Positions 55,521 through 64,000 of a stretch of 64,000 nt of DNA are shown one piece after another (positions within the stretch are counted from its first letter, which is position 1; each line of letters opens with the position of its first letter). The notes beneath the pieces were generated by a model, which was not told the origin of the DNA, ran no database searches, and saw nothing but the letters and a program-made list of their open reading frames with translations. The stretch lies in the NCBI RefSeq assembly GCF_001279525.1, contig NZ_LGDY01000110.1, positions 1 to 64,000 on the forward strand, read 5' to 3'. Both the position numbers and the translations under genes were made by a program. The stretch comes from Nocardia sp. NRRL S-836 (GTDB taxonomy: Bacteria > Actinomycetota > Actinomycetes > Mycobacteriales > Pseudonocardiaceae).

Positions 55521-56689
55521 TGCTGGACCAGATCGCGGACGTCGGCCGGGACGCCAAGCGCGGCGGTTACTCCCGCCACGGTTACGACAAGCCCGAGTTG
55601 GAGCTCCGGCACTGGTTCGTCGAGCAGGCGGTCCGCCGCGGGCTCAACGTCGAGACCGACCAGAACGGCAACCTGTGGGCGTGGTGGGGTGAGCGCGGCG
55701 ACAACGCGCTCGTCACCGGCAGCCACCTCGACTCGGTGCCCGGCGGTGGCGCGTTCGACGGCCCGCTCGGGGTGACGTCGGCGCTGCAGGCGGTGGACGT
55801 GTTGCAGGCGAAGGGTTTTACGCCCGCGCGGCCGTTCGCCATCGCGGTGTTCGCCGAGGAGGAAGGTGGCCGGTTCGGGGTTGCGTGCCTCGGGTCGCGC
55901 CTGCTCACCGGTGCCATCGCGGCCGACAAGGCGCTGGGGCTCAAGGATCCCGATGGTGTCACGCTGGCCGAGGCGATGAAGGCCGCCGGCTACGACCCGA
56001 ACCTGGCCGGCCGGGACGAACGGGCGTTGAACCGCATCGGCCAGTTCGTCGAGCTGCACGTCGAGCAGGGGCGTGGCCTCACGGTTCCGGTCGGCGTGGC
56101 GAGCAGCATCCTGGCGCACGGGCGGTGGCGGTTCACGTTCTCCGGCGAGGGCAACCACGCGGGCGCGACGCTGATCGAGGACCGCAGGGACCCGATGCTC
56201 CCGGCCGCGCGGCTCGTCCTCGCCGCGCGCAAGGCGGCCAGGGACGGCGGGCGGGCGACCGTGGGCAGGATCGTGCCCAACCCCGGCGGCACCAACGTCA
56301 TCGCGTCCACTGTGGACGTCTGGCTGGACGCGCGGGACAGCGACGACGAACGCACCCGTGCCATGGTCGCCGAGATCTCCGCGGCGGCGCGCGAGGCCGC
56401 TGAGGAGGAGGGTTGCGTGGTCGGCATCACCGAGGAGTCGTACGGCGACACGGTGCACTTCGACGCACGCCTGCGTGACGACATCGCGGGTGCGCTGGGC
56501 GGCGTTCCGGCGTTGCCGACGGGTGCGGGGCACGACGCGGGCATCCTCGCCGCGCACGTGCCGACGGCGATGTTGTTCGTGCGCAACCCGACCGGCGTGA
56601 GCCACGCGCCGGAGGAGTTCGCCGAACAGGCCGACGTCGACGAGGGCGTCCAGGCGCTGGCCGCCACGATCGAACACCTCGGCTCATGA
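55520..56689 (+). CDS. M20 family amidohydrolase (allantoate amidohydrolase-like), probable HutG substitute
   Basis: Predicted 389-residue zinc peptidase-fold hydrolase. Metal ligands: His in TGSHLDSVPGGGAFDG, Asp in the same loop, Glu pair in AVFAEEEGGRFGVACLG, His in FVELHVEQGRGL, His in GVSHAPEEFAEQ. The sequence resembles allantoate/ureidoglycolate and N-carbamoyl amino acid hydrolases. Inside the hut operon before hutF it probably removes the formyl group from N-formylglutamate, the step for which no HutG is present. ATG 55520 (or GTG 55517); it overlaps hutF by 4 nt. Confidence 0.88.
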   Translation: MLDQIADVGRDAKRGGYSRHGYDKPELELRHWFVEQAVRRGLNVETDQNGNLWAWWGERGDNALVTGSHLDSVPGGGAFDGPLGVTSALQAVDVLQAKGFTPARPFAIAVFAEEEGGRFGVACLGSRLLTGAIAADKALGLKDPDGVTLAEAMKAAGYDPNLAGRDERALNRIGQFVELHVEQGRGLTVPVGVASSILAHGRWRFTFSGEGNHAGATLIEDRRDPMLPAARLVLAARKAARDGGRATVGRIVPNPGGTNVIASTVDVWLDARDSDDERTRAMVAEISAAAREAAEEEGCVVGITEESYGDTVHFDARLRDDIAGALGGVPALPTGAGHDAGILAAHVPTAMLFVRNPTGVSHAPEEFAEQADVDEGVQALAATIEHLGS

Positions 56690-57960
56690 ACTTCTGGTGC
56701 GAGCGGGCCTGGTTGCCCGAGGGACTCGCCGAACGCGTGCTGGTCAGGGTCGAGAACGGCCGGATCGCCAGCGTGTCCACTGTGGACACGATTCCGCTGG
56801 GTGTGCGGAGGCTGTACGGCGTCGTCGTGCCGGGCTTCGCGAACGCCCACTCGCACGCGTTCCACCGGGCGTTGCGCGGCCGCACGCACGACGGCGGCGG
56901 CACGTTCTGGACGTGGCGCGAAAGCATGTACGCGCTGGCGGGCAAGCTGACGCCGCAGTCGTACTACCGCCTGGCCCGCGCGGTCTACGCGGAGATGGCG
57001 GTGGCCGGGGTGTCGGCCGTCGGCGAGTTCCACTACGTCCACGACCGGTCGAACGAGTTCGGGTACGCGCTCAGGGAAGCCGCGGCGGACGCGGGCATCC
57101 GGCTGACGCTGCTCGACACCTGCTACCTCGCCGGCGGCATCGACCAGCCGCTCAACGAGGTGCAGCAACGGTTCTCCGACGGCACGGCCGAGGCGTGGGC
57201 GGCGCGCGTGGCCGACCTGAGGTCCGACGACGTGATGCGCGTCGGTGCCGCGATCCACTCCGTCCGCGCCGTTCCGCGCGCCGAGCTGTCCGTGGTGGCG
57301 CAGGCGTTCCCGGACGCGCCGCTGCACGTCCACCTCTCCGAGCAGCCCGCGGAGAACCAGGCCTGCCTCGACGCCTACGGCCTGACCCCGGCCGGGCTGC
57401 TGGCCGAGGCGGGAGCGCTGGGACCGCGCACCACCGCCGTGCACGCCACCCACCTGACGCCTGATGACATCGCGACCCTCGGGAGCACCGGCACCGGCGC
57501 GTGCTTCTGCCCGACCACCGAGGCCGACCTGGCCGACGGCATCGGGCCGGCCCGCGAGCTCGCCGACGCGGGCAGCCCGCTGTCGCTGGGCAGCGACCAG
57601 CACGCCGTGATCGACCCGCTGCTGGAGACCCGCGCGCTGGAGCACAACGAGCGCCTGCGCACCGGTCAGCGCGGCCGGTTCGCGCCGGTCGAGCTGCGTG
57701 ACGCCGCCACCCGGCACTCCGCGCTGGGGTGGGACGGCGGCCGGATCGAACCGGGCGCGCCCTGCGACCTGGTGGCGATCAGCCGCACGACGCCGCGCAC
57801 CGCGGGATCGCTGCCCGAACAGGTCTTCCTGTCCGCGACTGCGTCCGACGTGGACACCGTCGTGGTCGGCGGCCGGGTGGTGGCCTCCGGTGGCGTGCAC
57901 GAGACCCTGGGAGACGTCGGCAGGCTGCTGACGACCGCGATCGAGGAGCTGTGGGCATGA
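56686..57960 (+). CDS. hutF: Formimidoylglutamate deiminase
   Basis: Predicted 424-residue amidohydrolase that converts N-formimidoylglutamate to N-formylglutamate and ammonia. Metal site in [19 protein letters not shown] (HxH), His in GEFHYVHD and in [14 protein letters not shown], Asp in [12 protein letters not shown]. The [12 protein letters not shown] start identifies HutF. ATGA overlaps on both sides. Confidence 0.93.
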   Translation: MNFWCERAWLPEGLAERVLVRVENGRIASVSTVDTIPLGVRRLYGVVVPGFANAHSHAFHRALRGRTHDGGGTFWTWRESMYALAGKLTPQSYYRLARAVYAEMAVAGVSAVGEFHYVHDRSNEFGYALREAAADAGIRLTLLDTCYLAGGIDQPLNEVQQRFSDGTAEAWAARVADLRSDDVMRVGAAIHSVRAVPRAELSVVAQAFPDAPLHVHLSEQPAENQACLDAYGLTPAGLLAEAGALGPRTTAVHATHLTPDDIATLGSTGTGACFCPTTEADLADGIGPARELADAGSPLSLGSDQHAVIDPLLETRALEHNERLRTGQRGRFAPVELRDAATRHSALGWDGGRIEPGAPCDLVAISRTTPRTAGSLPEQVFLSATASDVDTVVVGGRVVASGGVHETLGDVGRLLTTAIEELWA

Positions 57961-59090
57961 GCGTGCTGATCACCGGCATCGGTGAGCTCACCACGAACAC
58001 CGACGACACCGGCGACGCGCTGGTCCTCGACGGCGACCGGATCGCCTGGATCGGCGCGGCGGCGCAGGCCCCGGCAGCGGACGAGCGCGTCGACGTCGAG
58101 GGCCGCGCGGTGCTGCCCGGCTGGGTCGACTCGCACACCCACCTGGTCTTCGCGGGCGACCGCACCGCCGAGTTCGGCGCGCGCATGGCCGGCAAGCCCT
58201 ACACCGCGGGCGGCATCGCGGTGACCGTCGGCGCGACCCGTGGCGCGTCGGACCAGGAGCTGTCCGGGGTGGTGCGCCGGCACGTGGCGGAGGCGCTGCG
58301 GCAGGGCACCACCTTCCTGGAGACCAAGACCGGCTACGGCCTCAACGTGCAGGACGAGGTGCGGTCGGCCCGCATCGCCGCCGAGCACGTCGAGGAGGTC
58401 ACGTTCCTCGGCGCCCACCTGGTCCCGCCGGGCGAGGACGCCGACACCTACGTCGACCTGGTGCGCGGCGAGATGCTCGACGCGGTGGCGCCGCTGGTGC
58501 GGTGGGCCGACGTGTTCTGCGAGAAGGGCGCGTTCGACTACGACCAGTCGAAGGCCGTGCTGACCGCGGCCGCCGCCAAGGGCCTCGGCCTGCGCGTGCA
58601 CGGCAACCAGCTCGGCGAGGGTCCCGGCGTGCGGCTGGCCGTCGAGCTCGGCGCCGCCTCCGTCGACCACTGCACGTACCTGTCGCAGCAGGACGTCGAC
58701 GCGCTCGCCTCGTCGGACACCGTCGCCACGCTGCTGCCGGCGTGCGACCTCTCGACCCGCCAGTCGCTGCCGCCGGCCCGTGCGCTGCTCGACGCGGGCG
58801 CCACGGTCGCGCTGGCCAGCAACTGCAACCCCGGCTCGTCCTACACCTCGTCGATGGCGTTCTGCGTGACGACCGCGGTGCTGCAGATGTTCCTGAGTGT
58901 CGAGGAGGCCGTCCGCGCCGCCACGCTCGGCGGAGCGCAGGCCCTGCGCCGTGACGACGTCGGCGTGCTCCGCGTCGGCGCCCGCGCTGACCTGCACGTC
59001 CTCGACGCGCCGTCGATCACCCACCTCGCCTACCGGCCCGGCGTCCCGCTCACGCACGCGGTGTGGAAGAACGGCGAACAGGTGGTCTGA
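57957..59090 (+). CDS. hutI: Imidazolonepropionase
   Basis: Third step of histidine degradation: imidazolonepropionate to formimidoylglutamate. Predicted 377 residues, amidohydrolase metal site [15 protein letters not shown] (HxH), [10 protein letters not shown], His in VHGNQLGEG, His in [11 protein letters not shown] and Asn in [17 protein letters not shown], typical of HutI. ATG 57957 overlaps hutF by 4 nt. Last hut gene. Confidence 0.95.
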   Translation: MSVLITGIGELTTNTDDTGDALVLDGDRIAWIGAAAQAPAADERVDVEGRAVLPGWVDSHTHLVFAGDRTAEFGARMAGKPYTAGGIAVTVGATRGASDQELSGVVRRHVAEALRQGTTFLETKTGYGLNVQDEVRSARIAAEHVEEVTFLGAHLVPPGEDADTYVDLVRGEMLDAVAPLVRWADVFCEKGAFDYDQSKAVLTAAAAKGLGLRVHGNQLGEGPGVRLAVELGAASVDHCTYLSQQDVDALASSDTVATLLPACDLSTRQSLPPARALLDAGATVALASNCNPGSSYTSSMAFCVTTAVLQMFLSVEEAVRAATLGGAQALRRDDVGVLRVGARADLHVLDAPSITHLAYRPGVPLTHAVWKNGEQVV

Positions 59091-59154
59091 CACCGCCAGG
59101 TAGCGATCTTGTAACCCTCCGTGTGGGCCTACTGATACGGGGTGGGACGGCCGT

Positions 59155-60045
59155 ATGGTTCCGTCCGTGGCGGATTTCGCGGACGCGCTGACGAAGGCCG
59201 TCGACGACAGCGGCCTCAGCCTCGAACGGATCCAGCACCACCTGGCCGCCCGCGGCATGCAGGTGAGCGTCTCGACGCTGAGCTACTGGCGGCGCGGCCG
59301 CAGCCGGCCGGAGCGCCCCGAGTCGTTGAAGGTCGTCACGGCGCTGGAGGAGCTCCTCGGGCTCGCCGAAGGACACCTCACCGACCGGCTCGGCGGCAAG
59401 CGGCCGCGAGGGCGCTGGGTCGGGCAGGCGATGTCCCTGGAGGACATGTGGGACTCGCGGGCCACCGACCTCGGCGAGGTCATGGCGCGCATCGACCGGC
59501 AGCCCACCGCCTCGACCTACCTCAGCGTGCGCGACCGGCTGGTGGTCGGGCCGGACCGGCGTGAGGTCGAGATGCACTGCACGGGCGTCGTGCAGGCGCT
59601 GGAGGACGGCACCGACCGGTTCCTGGCGATCCAGCTGGCCGACGCCACGGACCTCGGCGTGGCCACGATCGAGGCGGGGCCACCGTGCCGGCTCGGGCGG
59701 GTGCGCAGCGAGGACGCCACCGGCTTCCTCGTCGCGGAGATCCTGTTCGACCGGATGCTGCGGGCGGGGGAGACGGCGCTGGTCGACTACACCGTGCGAA
59801 TACAGCCCGGCGCCGACAGCGAGGTCTGCGACCGGCGGTTCCTGCGGCCGGTGGGCGACTACGTGCTGCAGATCGACTTCCACCCCGACGCCGTGCCCGC
59901 GCGGTGCTACCAGTTCACCCGGCCCTCGCTGCAGGAACCGGAGACCGCGCTCACCGACCTGTGGATCGGGACGACCGCGTCCACGCACATCCACGTGCGC
60001 AACCAGAAGCCGGGAATTTATGGAGTGCGGTGGGAGTGGGACTAG
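59155..60045 (+). CDS. Helix-turn-helix protein with unassigned C-terminal beta domain
   Basis: Predicted 296-residue protein. N-terminal HTH, ADALTKAVDDSGLSLERIQH and VSVSTLSYWRRGRSRPERPE (recognition helix STLSYWRRG, with positive residues). From about residue 105 a mostly beta region follows (LSVRDRLVVGPDRREVEMHC, VLQIDFHPDAVPARCYQFTR) which I do not recognise; it may bind a ligand or mediate oligomerisation. ATG 59155. It lies downstream of hutI but separated by 64 bases. Confidence 0.75.
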   Translation: MVPSVADFADALTKAVDDSGLSLERIQHHLAARGMQVSVSTLSYWRRGRSRPERPESLKVVTALEELLGLAEGHLTDRLGGKRPRGRWVGQAMSLEDMWDSRATDLGEVMARIDRQPTASTYLSVRDRLVVGPDRREVEMHCTGVVQALEDGTDRFLAIQLADATDLGVATIEAGPPCRLGRVRSEDATGFLVAEILFDRMLRAGETALVDYTVRIQPGADSEVCDRRFLRPVGDYVLQIDFHPDAVPARCYQFTRPSLQEPETALTDLWIGTTASTHIHVRNQKPGIYGVRWEWD

Positions 60046-60165
60046 TACCCACTCCCACCGCCAGGCGCCCCCGGTGGATCGACGCACGGCCGAGCCGCAT
60101 TCGGCCGGGCGTCAAGGGCGCAGGATGGCCGTCGCCGGTGCAGGGTGTCGCGGCGACGGCAGGTC

Positions 60166-61341
60166 TCACACCTTCAGCAGCAGGTTCGGCGAACCCGTCC
60201 TGATGTCGGTGAGCTTGCCGGGCGTGGCCGCCCCGACGAGGGCGCCACGCACCTGGGCGGGCGTCGCCGACGGGTTCGCGCTCAGGTAGAGCGCCGCCGC
60301 ACCCGCCACGTGCGGCGAGGCCATCGAGGTGCCGCCCATGGACCGCGTGCCGGTGTCACTGCTGTGCGACGCGGACACGATCTCGCTGCCGGGCGCCCAG
60401 ATGTCCAGACAACGGCCGTAGTTCGACGAGCCGGCCGACCAGATCGACCGCCTGTCGGTGCGGTCCGACGCGCCCACGGTGATCGCCTCCGGCGTGCGGG
60501 CCGGGGTGAAGTTGCACGCGTCCTGGCCGCTGTTGCCGCCCGCGAGCACGTAGGTGACGCCGGCGCCGATCGACCGCCGGACGGCGTTCTCCAGCGAGCT
60601 GTTCGTCCCGCTGCCACCGAGGCTCATGTTCACCACGGCCGGCTTCTTCGCGTTCTGCGTCACCCAGTCGATGCCGCGGATGATGCCGTCCCACGGACCG
60701 CTGCCCGCGCAGTCCAGCACCCGCACCGCGACCAGCTTCACCTGCTTCGCGACACCGTAGGTCTTGCCGCCGACCGTGCCCGCGACGTGCGTTCCGTGGC
60801 CGTTGCAGTCCTGTGCCACTGAATCGTTGTCGATGAAGTCGTAACCGTCCGACGCGCGATTCTCGAAATCGACGTGCGTCTTGCGGACACCGGTGTCGAG
60901 AATGTACGCGGTCACGTTCGAAGCGGTGTTCGGGTACGTGTAGGCGCGGTTCAGCGGCAGGCTCGCCTGGTCGATCCGGTCCAGGCCCCAGGTCGGGTTG
61001 GACTGGGTGCCCTGGATCGTCGCGTAGGTGTTGCGCTCGACGAAGTCGACGGCCGGGTCGGCCGCCAGCCTGCGGGCCTGCCGATCGGACAGGCCTGCGA
61101 CGGAGAAACCGTTCAGCGCGGCACTGAACGTGTGCCGCACCGTGCCGTGGTAGCGGGCGGCCAGCGCGTCGGCAGAGGTGTGCGCGCCGTCCTTGAGCAC
61201 CACGATGTAACTGCCTTCGACCGCCTGCGTGCCCGCACCCGGCAGCACGTCCTGTTCGGCGGCGGCGGTGGGCGCCCACATCGCTGTGGCGGCGATGCCG
61301 AGCACCGCGGCAATTGCAACACGACCTCGTTGTCGTGCCAT
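60166..61341 (-). CDS. Secreted subtilisin-like serine protease (S8, proteinase K group)
   Basis: Predicted 391-residue exported protease. Signal peptide MARQRGRVAIAAVLGIAATA; I9 propeptide (GSYIVVLKDGAHTSADALAA); catalytic Asp in AYILDTGVRKTHVDF, His in NGHGTHVAGTVGG, Ser in GGTSMASPHVAGAAAL, oxyanion Asn in AGGNSGQD. Cysteines in VAQDCNGHG and VLDCAGSGP fit disulfides of the proteinase K group. The AT-rich DNA 61370-61480 is its promoter region. Confidence 0.95.
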   Translation of the reverse strand: MARQRGRVAIAAVLGIAATAMWAPTAAAEQDVLPGAGTQAVEGSYIVVLKDGAHTSADALAARYHGTVRHTFSAALNGFSVAGLSDRQARRLAADPAVDFVERNTYATIQGTQSNPTWGLDRIDQASLPLNRAYTYPNTASNVTAYILDTGVRKTHVDFENRASDGYDFIDNDSVAQDCNGHGTHVAGTVGGKTYGVAKQVKLVAVRVLDCAGSGPWDGIIRGIDWVTQNAKKPAVVNMSLGGSGTNSSLENAVRRSIGAGVTYVLAGGNSGQDACNFTPARTPEAITVGASDRTDRRSIWSAGSSNYGRCLDIWAPGSEIVSASHSSDTGTRSMGGTSMASPHVAGAAALYLSANPSATPAQVRGALVGAATPGKLTDIRTGSPNLLLKV

Positions 61342-61465
61342 CGGTTCCTCCTGGCAGGGAATGAGCTGTGGAACGTGACGAACATAACCGCACTAACGGG
61401 TGAAATGGCAGGTTCGAAAATTCAGTCGGCAATACTGTCAAAACTGTTGTGGTGCTGTGGACGGG

Positions 61466-61489
61466 TGTGAACGAGAAATATTGTTCACA
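61466..61489. promoter_or_regulatory. Operator-like inverted repeat between the protease and aldo/keto reductase genes
   Basis: TGTGAAC (61466-61472) and GTTCACA (61483-61489) are exact complements with a 10-base AT-rich spacer. Such 7-10-7 spacing suits a dimeric repressor. It lies between divergent promoters. Confidence 0.5.
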
Positions 61490-61564
61490 AATGCCCCCGG
61501 ACCTGCGCCGACCTGGAGCAGCTCCACGTGGCACGACGCCGCGCGGCGAGGCAGGGTTGAGGGC

Positions 61565-62557
61565 ATGGACTACACCAACCTCGGCCGCAGCGGCCTCTCT
61601 GTCTCCCGCCTGTGCCTCGGCACGATGAACTTCGGCCCCGAGACGACCGAGGCCGACAGTCACGCGATCATGGACCGCGCGCACGAGCACGGCCTGAACT
61701 TCTTCGACACCGCCAACGTCTACGGCTGGAAGATGGGCGAGGGCGTCACCGAGCAGATCATCGGCCGGTGGTTCGCGCAGGGCGGTGGCCGCCGCGAGAA
61801 GACCGTCATCGCCACCAAGCTCTACGGCAGCATGGGCGAGTGGCCCAACGAGACCAAGCTGTCGGCGTTGAACATCCGCCGTGCCGCCGACGCCTCGCTC
61901 AAGCGCCTGCAGACCGACTACATCGACCTGTACCAGATGCACCACGTCGACCGTGACACGCCGTGGGACGAGATCTGGGAAGCGTTCTCGGTGCTGCGCC
62001 AGCAGGGCAAGGTCATCTACTTCGGCTCGTCGAACTTCGCCGGCTGGCACCTCGCCCAGGCGCAGGAGGCCGCCCGCACGCGCGGGTTCCTCGGCCTGGT
62101 GTCCGAGCAGTCGATCTACAACCTGATGACCCGCTGGATCGAGCTGGAGGTGCTCCCCGCGGCCCGCCACTACGGCCTCGGCGTCATCCCGTGGTCGCCG
62201 CTGTCCGGCGGCCTGCTCGGCGGCGTGCTGCGCAAGCAGCGCGAGGGCGGTGCCTCGCGGTCCAACGCCGAGCGCTACCAGGCCGTGCTCGCCAAGCACC
62301 AGGAGGCCATCGAGGGCTACGAGAAGCTCTGCGCCGACATCGGCGAGGACCCGGCCAACGTCGGCCTCGCGTGGCTGCTGCACCAGGAGGGCGTCACCGC
62401 GCCGATCATCGGCCCGCGCACCGCCGAGCAGCTCGACAACTCACTGCGGGCAGCGGAGCTGAAGCTCGACGCGGACGTGCTCGCGAAGCTGGACGAGCTG
62501 TTCCCCGCGCCCGCTCCGAACGGCTCCAAGCCGGCCCCCGAGGCCTACGCCTGGTAA
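61565..62557 (+). CDS. Aldo/keto reductase
   Basis: Predicted 330-residue NADPH-dependent oxidoreductase of the voltage-channel beta-subunit/YghZ-like group. Catalytic tetrad: Asp and Tyr in FFDTANVYGWKMG, Lys in VIATKLYGSM, His in DLYQMHHVDRDTP. Cofactor site includes IPWSPLSGGLLGG. ATG 61565. The substrate aldehyde is unknown. A terminator follows. Confidence 0.92.
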   Translation: MDYTNLGRSGLSVSRLCLGTMNFGPETTEADSHAIMDRAHEHGLNFFDTANVYGWKMGEGVTEQIIGRWFAQGGGRREKTVIATKLYGSMGEWPNETKLSALNIRRAADASLKRLQTDYIDLYQMHHVDRDTPWDEIWEAFSVLRQQGKVIYFGSSNFAGWHLAQAQEAARTRGFLGLVSEQSIYNLMTRWIELEVLPAARHYGLGVIPWSPLSGGLLGGVLRKQREGGASRSNAERYQAVLAKHQEAIEGYEKLCADIGEDPANVGLAWLLHQEGVTAPIIGPRTAEQLDNSLRAAELKLDADVLAKLDELFPAPAPNGSKPAPEAYAW

Positions 62558-62582
62558 CCGCTCCATCGCTGCTCCGCCCCAT

Positions 62583-62625
62583 GCGGGGGCCTTTCGCACG
62601 CTGCTGTCGTACGAAAGCTCCCCGC
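62583..62625. terminator. Terminator hairpin after the aldo/keto reductase
   Basis: GCGGGGGCCTTTCG (62583-62596) pairs with CGAAAGCTCCCCGC (62612-62625), two mismatches. It serves both convergent genes. Confidence 0.75.
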
Positions 62626-62653
62626 GTGGCACATGAAGCAGGGGAGCGGGTGG

Positions 62654-62833
62654 TCAGTCCTCGAAGTCGTCGTCGTCGCGCGCCAGGAAGGTGGCGAAGC
62701 GCTCGATCGGCGTCTCGAAGTCGGGGTTGGCGTCGACGAACTCCCGCAGCTTGTCGGCGAGCCACGCGAAGGTGACCTCCTCCTCGCCGCGCCGCTTCTC
62801 CAGCTCCTCGATGCCGCGATCGGTGTGGTACAT
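62654..62833 (-). CDS. DUF6104-like small acidic protein
   Basis: Predicted 59-residue cytoplasmic protein: MYHTDRGIEELEKRRGEEEV to an acidic tail ARDDDDFED. This short protein is frequently next to kgd in actinobacteria (DUF6104). Helical, no motif; function unknown. CAGGAG lies 6-7 bases upstream of the ATG. Transcribed in the same direction as kgd, after a hairpin. Confidence 0.85.
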   Translation of the reverse strand: MYHTDRGIEELEKRRGEEEVTFAWLADKLREFVDANPDFETPIERFATFLARDDDDFED

Positions 62834-62864
62834 GGCTGAGAACTCCTGTGGGGGCTGAGAACAA

Positions 62865-62897
62865 CGAGCCGCCGGACCCTTGGGGCCCGGCGGCTCG
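62865..62897 (-). terminator. Terminator hairpin after kgd
   Basis: CGAGCCGCCGGACCC (62865-62879) pairs with GGGCCCGGCGGCTCG (62883-62897) with a single G-U position. It separates kgd from the DUF6104 gene. Confidence 0.8.
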
Positions 62898-62917
62898 TCA
62901 CTGGCTCACTGCGGGAC

Positions 62918-64000
62918 CTAGTCGAACGCGCGGTTGATGATCTCGCGCTGCTCGACCTCGTGCACCTTGCTCGAACCGGCCGACGGGGCGGCCATCGGGC
63001 GGCGCGACACGCGGCGGACACCGGAGAGGTGCGAAGGCAGCAGCTCCGGCAGCGCCAGGCCGTAGAACGGCCACGCGCCCTGGTTCGCCGGCTCCTCCTG
63101 AACCCAGCGGATGTCCTTCGCGTTCGGGTAGCCCTCCAGCGTCTCGGTCAGCTTGCGCGCCGGGACCGGGTAGAGCTGCTCGACACGCACGATCGCCACG
63201 TCCGTCGCGCCGCGCTTCTCCCGCTCCGAGTGGAGCTCGTAGGAGATCTTGCCGCTGCACAGCAGAACCTTCGTGACCGCGTTCGGGTCCTTCACGGTCG
63301 GGTCGTTCATCACCGACTGGAAGCGGTCGTTGATGAACTCGTCCGTGCCGGACACCGCGGCCTTGAGGCGCAGCATCGACTTCGGCGTGAAGACGATCAG
63401 CGGCCGGTCGACGCCGTCGAGGGCGTGGCGGCGCAGCAGGTGGAAGTAGTTCGCCGGCGTCGACGGCACCGCGACGGTCATGGAGCCCTCGGCGCACAGC
63501 TGCAGCCAGCGCTCGATGCGGCCCGACGTGTGGTCGGGGCCCTGGCCCTCGTGGCCGTGCGGCAGCAGGATCACGACGTCGGAACGCTGACCCCACTTGG
63601 CCTCACCGGACGAGATGAACTCGTCGATGATCGGCTGCGCGCCGTTGACGAAGTCACCGAACTGCGCCTCCCACAGCACCAGCGCCTGCGGGTTCGCGAC
63701 CGAGTAGCCGTACTCGAAGCCGACCGCCGCGAACTCCGACAGCACCGAGTCGTAGACCATGAACTTGCCCTGGTCCGGCGACAGGTTCTGCAGCGGCGTG
63801 TACTCCTCGCCGGTCTTGCGGTCGATCAGGGTCGCGTGGCGCTGCACGAACGTGCCGCGGCGCGAGTCCTGGCCGGCCAGGCGGACCTTGCGGCCCTCCA
63901 GCGCGAGCGAGCCGAACGCGAGCAGCTCCGCGAACGCCCAGTCGATGCCGCCCTCGCGCGCCATCTTGGCGCGGCGGTCGAGCACCGGCTTGACGCGGGC
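62918..64000 (-). CDS. kgd: Multifunctional 2-oxoglutarate dehydrogenase E1 (Kgd), C-terminal part
   Basis: The last 361 codons of a 2-oxoglutarate dehydrogenase E1/decarboxylase; the rest lies beyond the window end, and the frame is open at 64000. Visible are the transketolase-like pyrimidine region ([57 protein letters not shown]) and the C-terminal domain [18 protein letters not shown], ending [11 protein letters not shown]. In actinobacteria Kgd joins E1 with an E2-like N-terminal domain and works in the TCA cycle. Followed by a terminator and DUF6104. Confidence 0.96.
   Translation of the reverse strand, partial: ARVKPVLDRRAKMAREGGIDWAFAELLAFGSLALEGRKVRLAGQDSRRGTFVQRHATLIDRKTGEEYTPLQNLSPDQGKFMVYDSVLSEFAAVGFEYGYSVANPQALVLWEAQFGDFVNGAQPIIDEFISSGEAKWGQRSDVVILLPHGHEGQGPDHTSGRIERWLQLCAEGSMTVAVPSTPANYFHLLRRHALDGVDRPLIVFTPKSMLRLKAAVSGTDEFINDRFQSVMNDPTVKDPNAVTKVLLCSGKISYELHSEREKRGATDVAIVRVEQLYPVPARKLTETLEGYPNAKDIRWVQEEPANQGAWPFYGLALPELLPSHLSGVRRVSRRPMAAPSAGSSKVHEVEQREIINRAFD

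Noticed and set aside
54455..56677. Minus-strand 740-codon frame through hutU end, the repeat array and the M20 gene
   Set aside because: Outside the array it mirrors the real plus-strand genes; the NVGALAAD repeat is interesting but the frame has no own start signals.

Overview
The window is high-GC DNA (roughly 70%) with GTG/TTG starts, many 4-nt ATGA/GTGA gene overlaps and no long AT-rich islands. Gene content points to an actinomycete of the order Pseudonocardiales, probably near Lentzea, Saccharothrix or Actinosynnema; the genus is an inference. The backbone follows the Mycobacterium tuberculosis order around Rv3245c to Rv3219 as I remember it: mtrB, lpqB, comF, hpf, secA, an Rv3235-type gene, a wax ester synthase, aroA, rsgA, a SRAP gene, a sigH/sigR-type sigma factor with its anti-sigma factor, pdtaS and whiB1. 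This looks like ordinary chromosome with small insertions, not a genomic island.

Region 1 (1-9.9 kb): end of the mtrB sensor kinase, lpqB, two facing gene remnants, comF, the ribosome hibernation factor hpf, then about 1.5 kb without a convincing gene that holds a 126-bp nested inverted repeat and degenerate 49-bp repeats, then secA and an Rv3235-family gene. Region 2 (9.9-23.5 kb): mostly single genes, including a TrmH methyltransferase, a WS/DGAT enzyme with an altered active-site motif, proline catabolism (pruA), two DUF3558 lipoproteins, rsgA-aroA and a SRAP protein. Region 3 (23.5-28.3 kb): stress signalling, with ybaK, sigR-rsrA behind a textbook SigR promoter, the bL37 mini-gene, pdtaS starting at CTG, whiB1 with two CRP-like sites, and a lipid kinase.

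Region 4 (28.5-39.5 kb): secreted and housekeeping genes, namely a trypsin-like protease, a DUF574 methyltransferase, a large secreted hydrolase with Calx-beta-like repeats, the nickel superoxide dismutase sodN with its maturation protease, an rmlC-type epimerase and malic enzyme. Region 5 (39.6-47.9 kb): a multi-PAS GGDEF-EAL protein overlapping tail to tail with a BpsA-like (DUF43) putative aminopropyltransferase, then a complete four-gene OpuC-type osmoprotectant ABC transporter. Region 6 (48.2-64 kb): a double GNAT protein, an IclR regulator, a SigE-family sigma factor with a membrane partner, and a histidine utilisation operon (hutH, hutU, an M20 amidohydrolase, hutF, hutI). The hut operon is interrupted by 21 copies of a 24-bp tandem repeat bracketed by two related 56-bp sequences. 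The end carries a HTH protein, a subtilisin-like protease, an aldo/keto reductase, a DUF6104 gene and the end of kgd.

I saw no CRISPR array, tRNA, rRNA, complete insertion sequence or prophage. The strongest candidates for something undescribed are the 24-bp repeat array inside the hut operon, the CTG start of pdtaS, the structured region upstream of secA, and the BpsA-like fusion.
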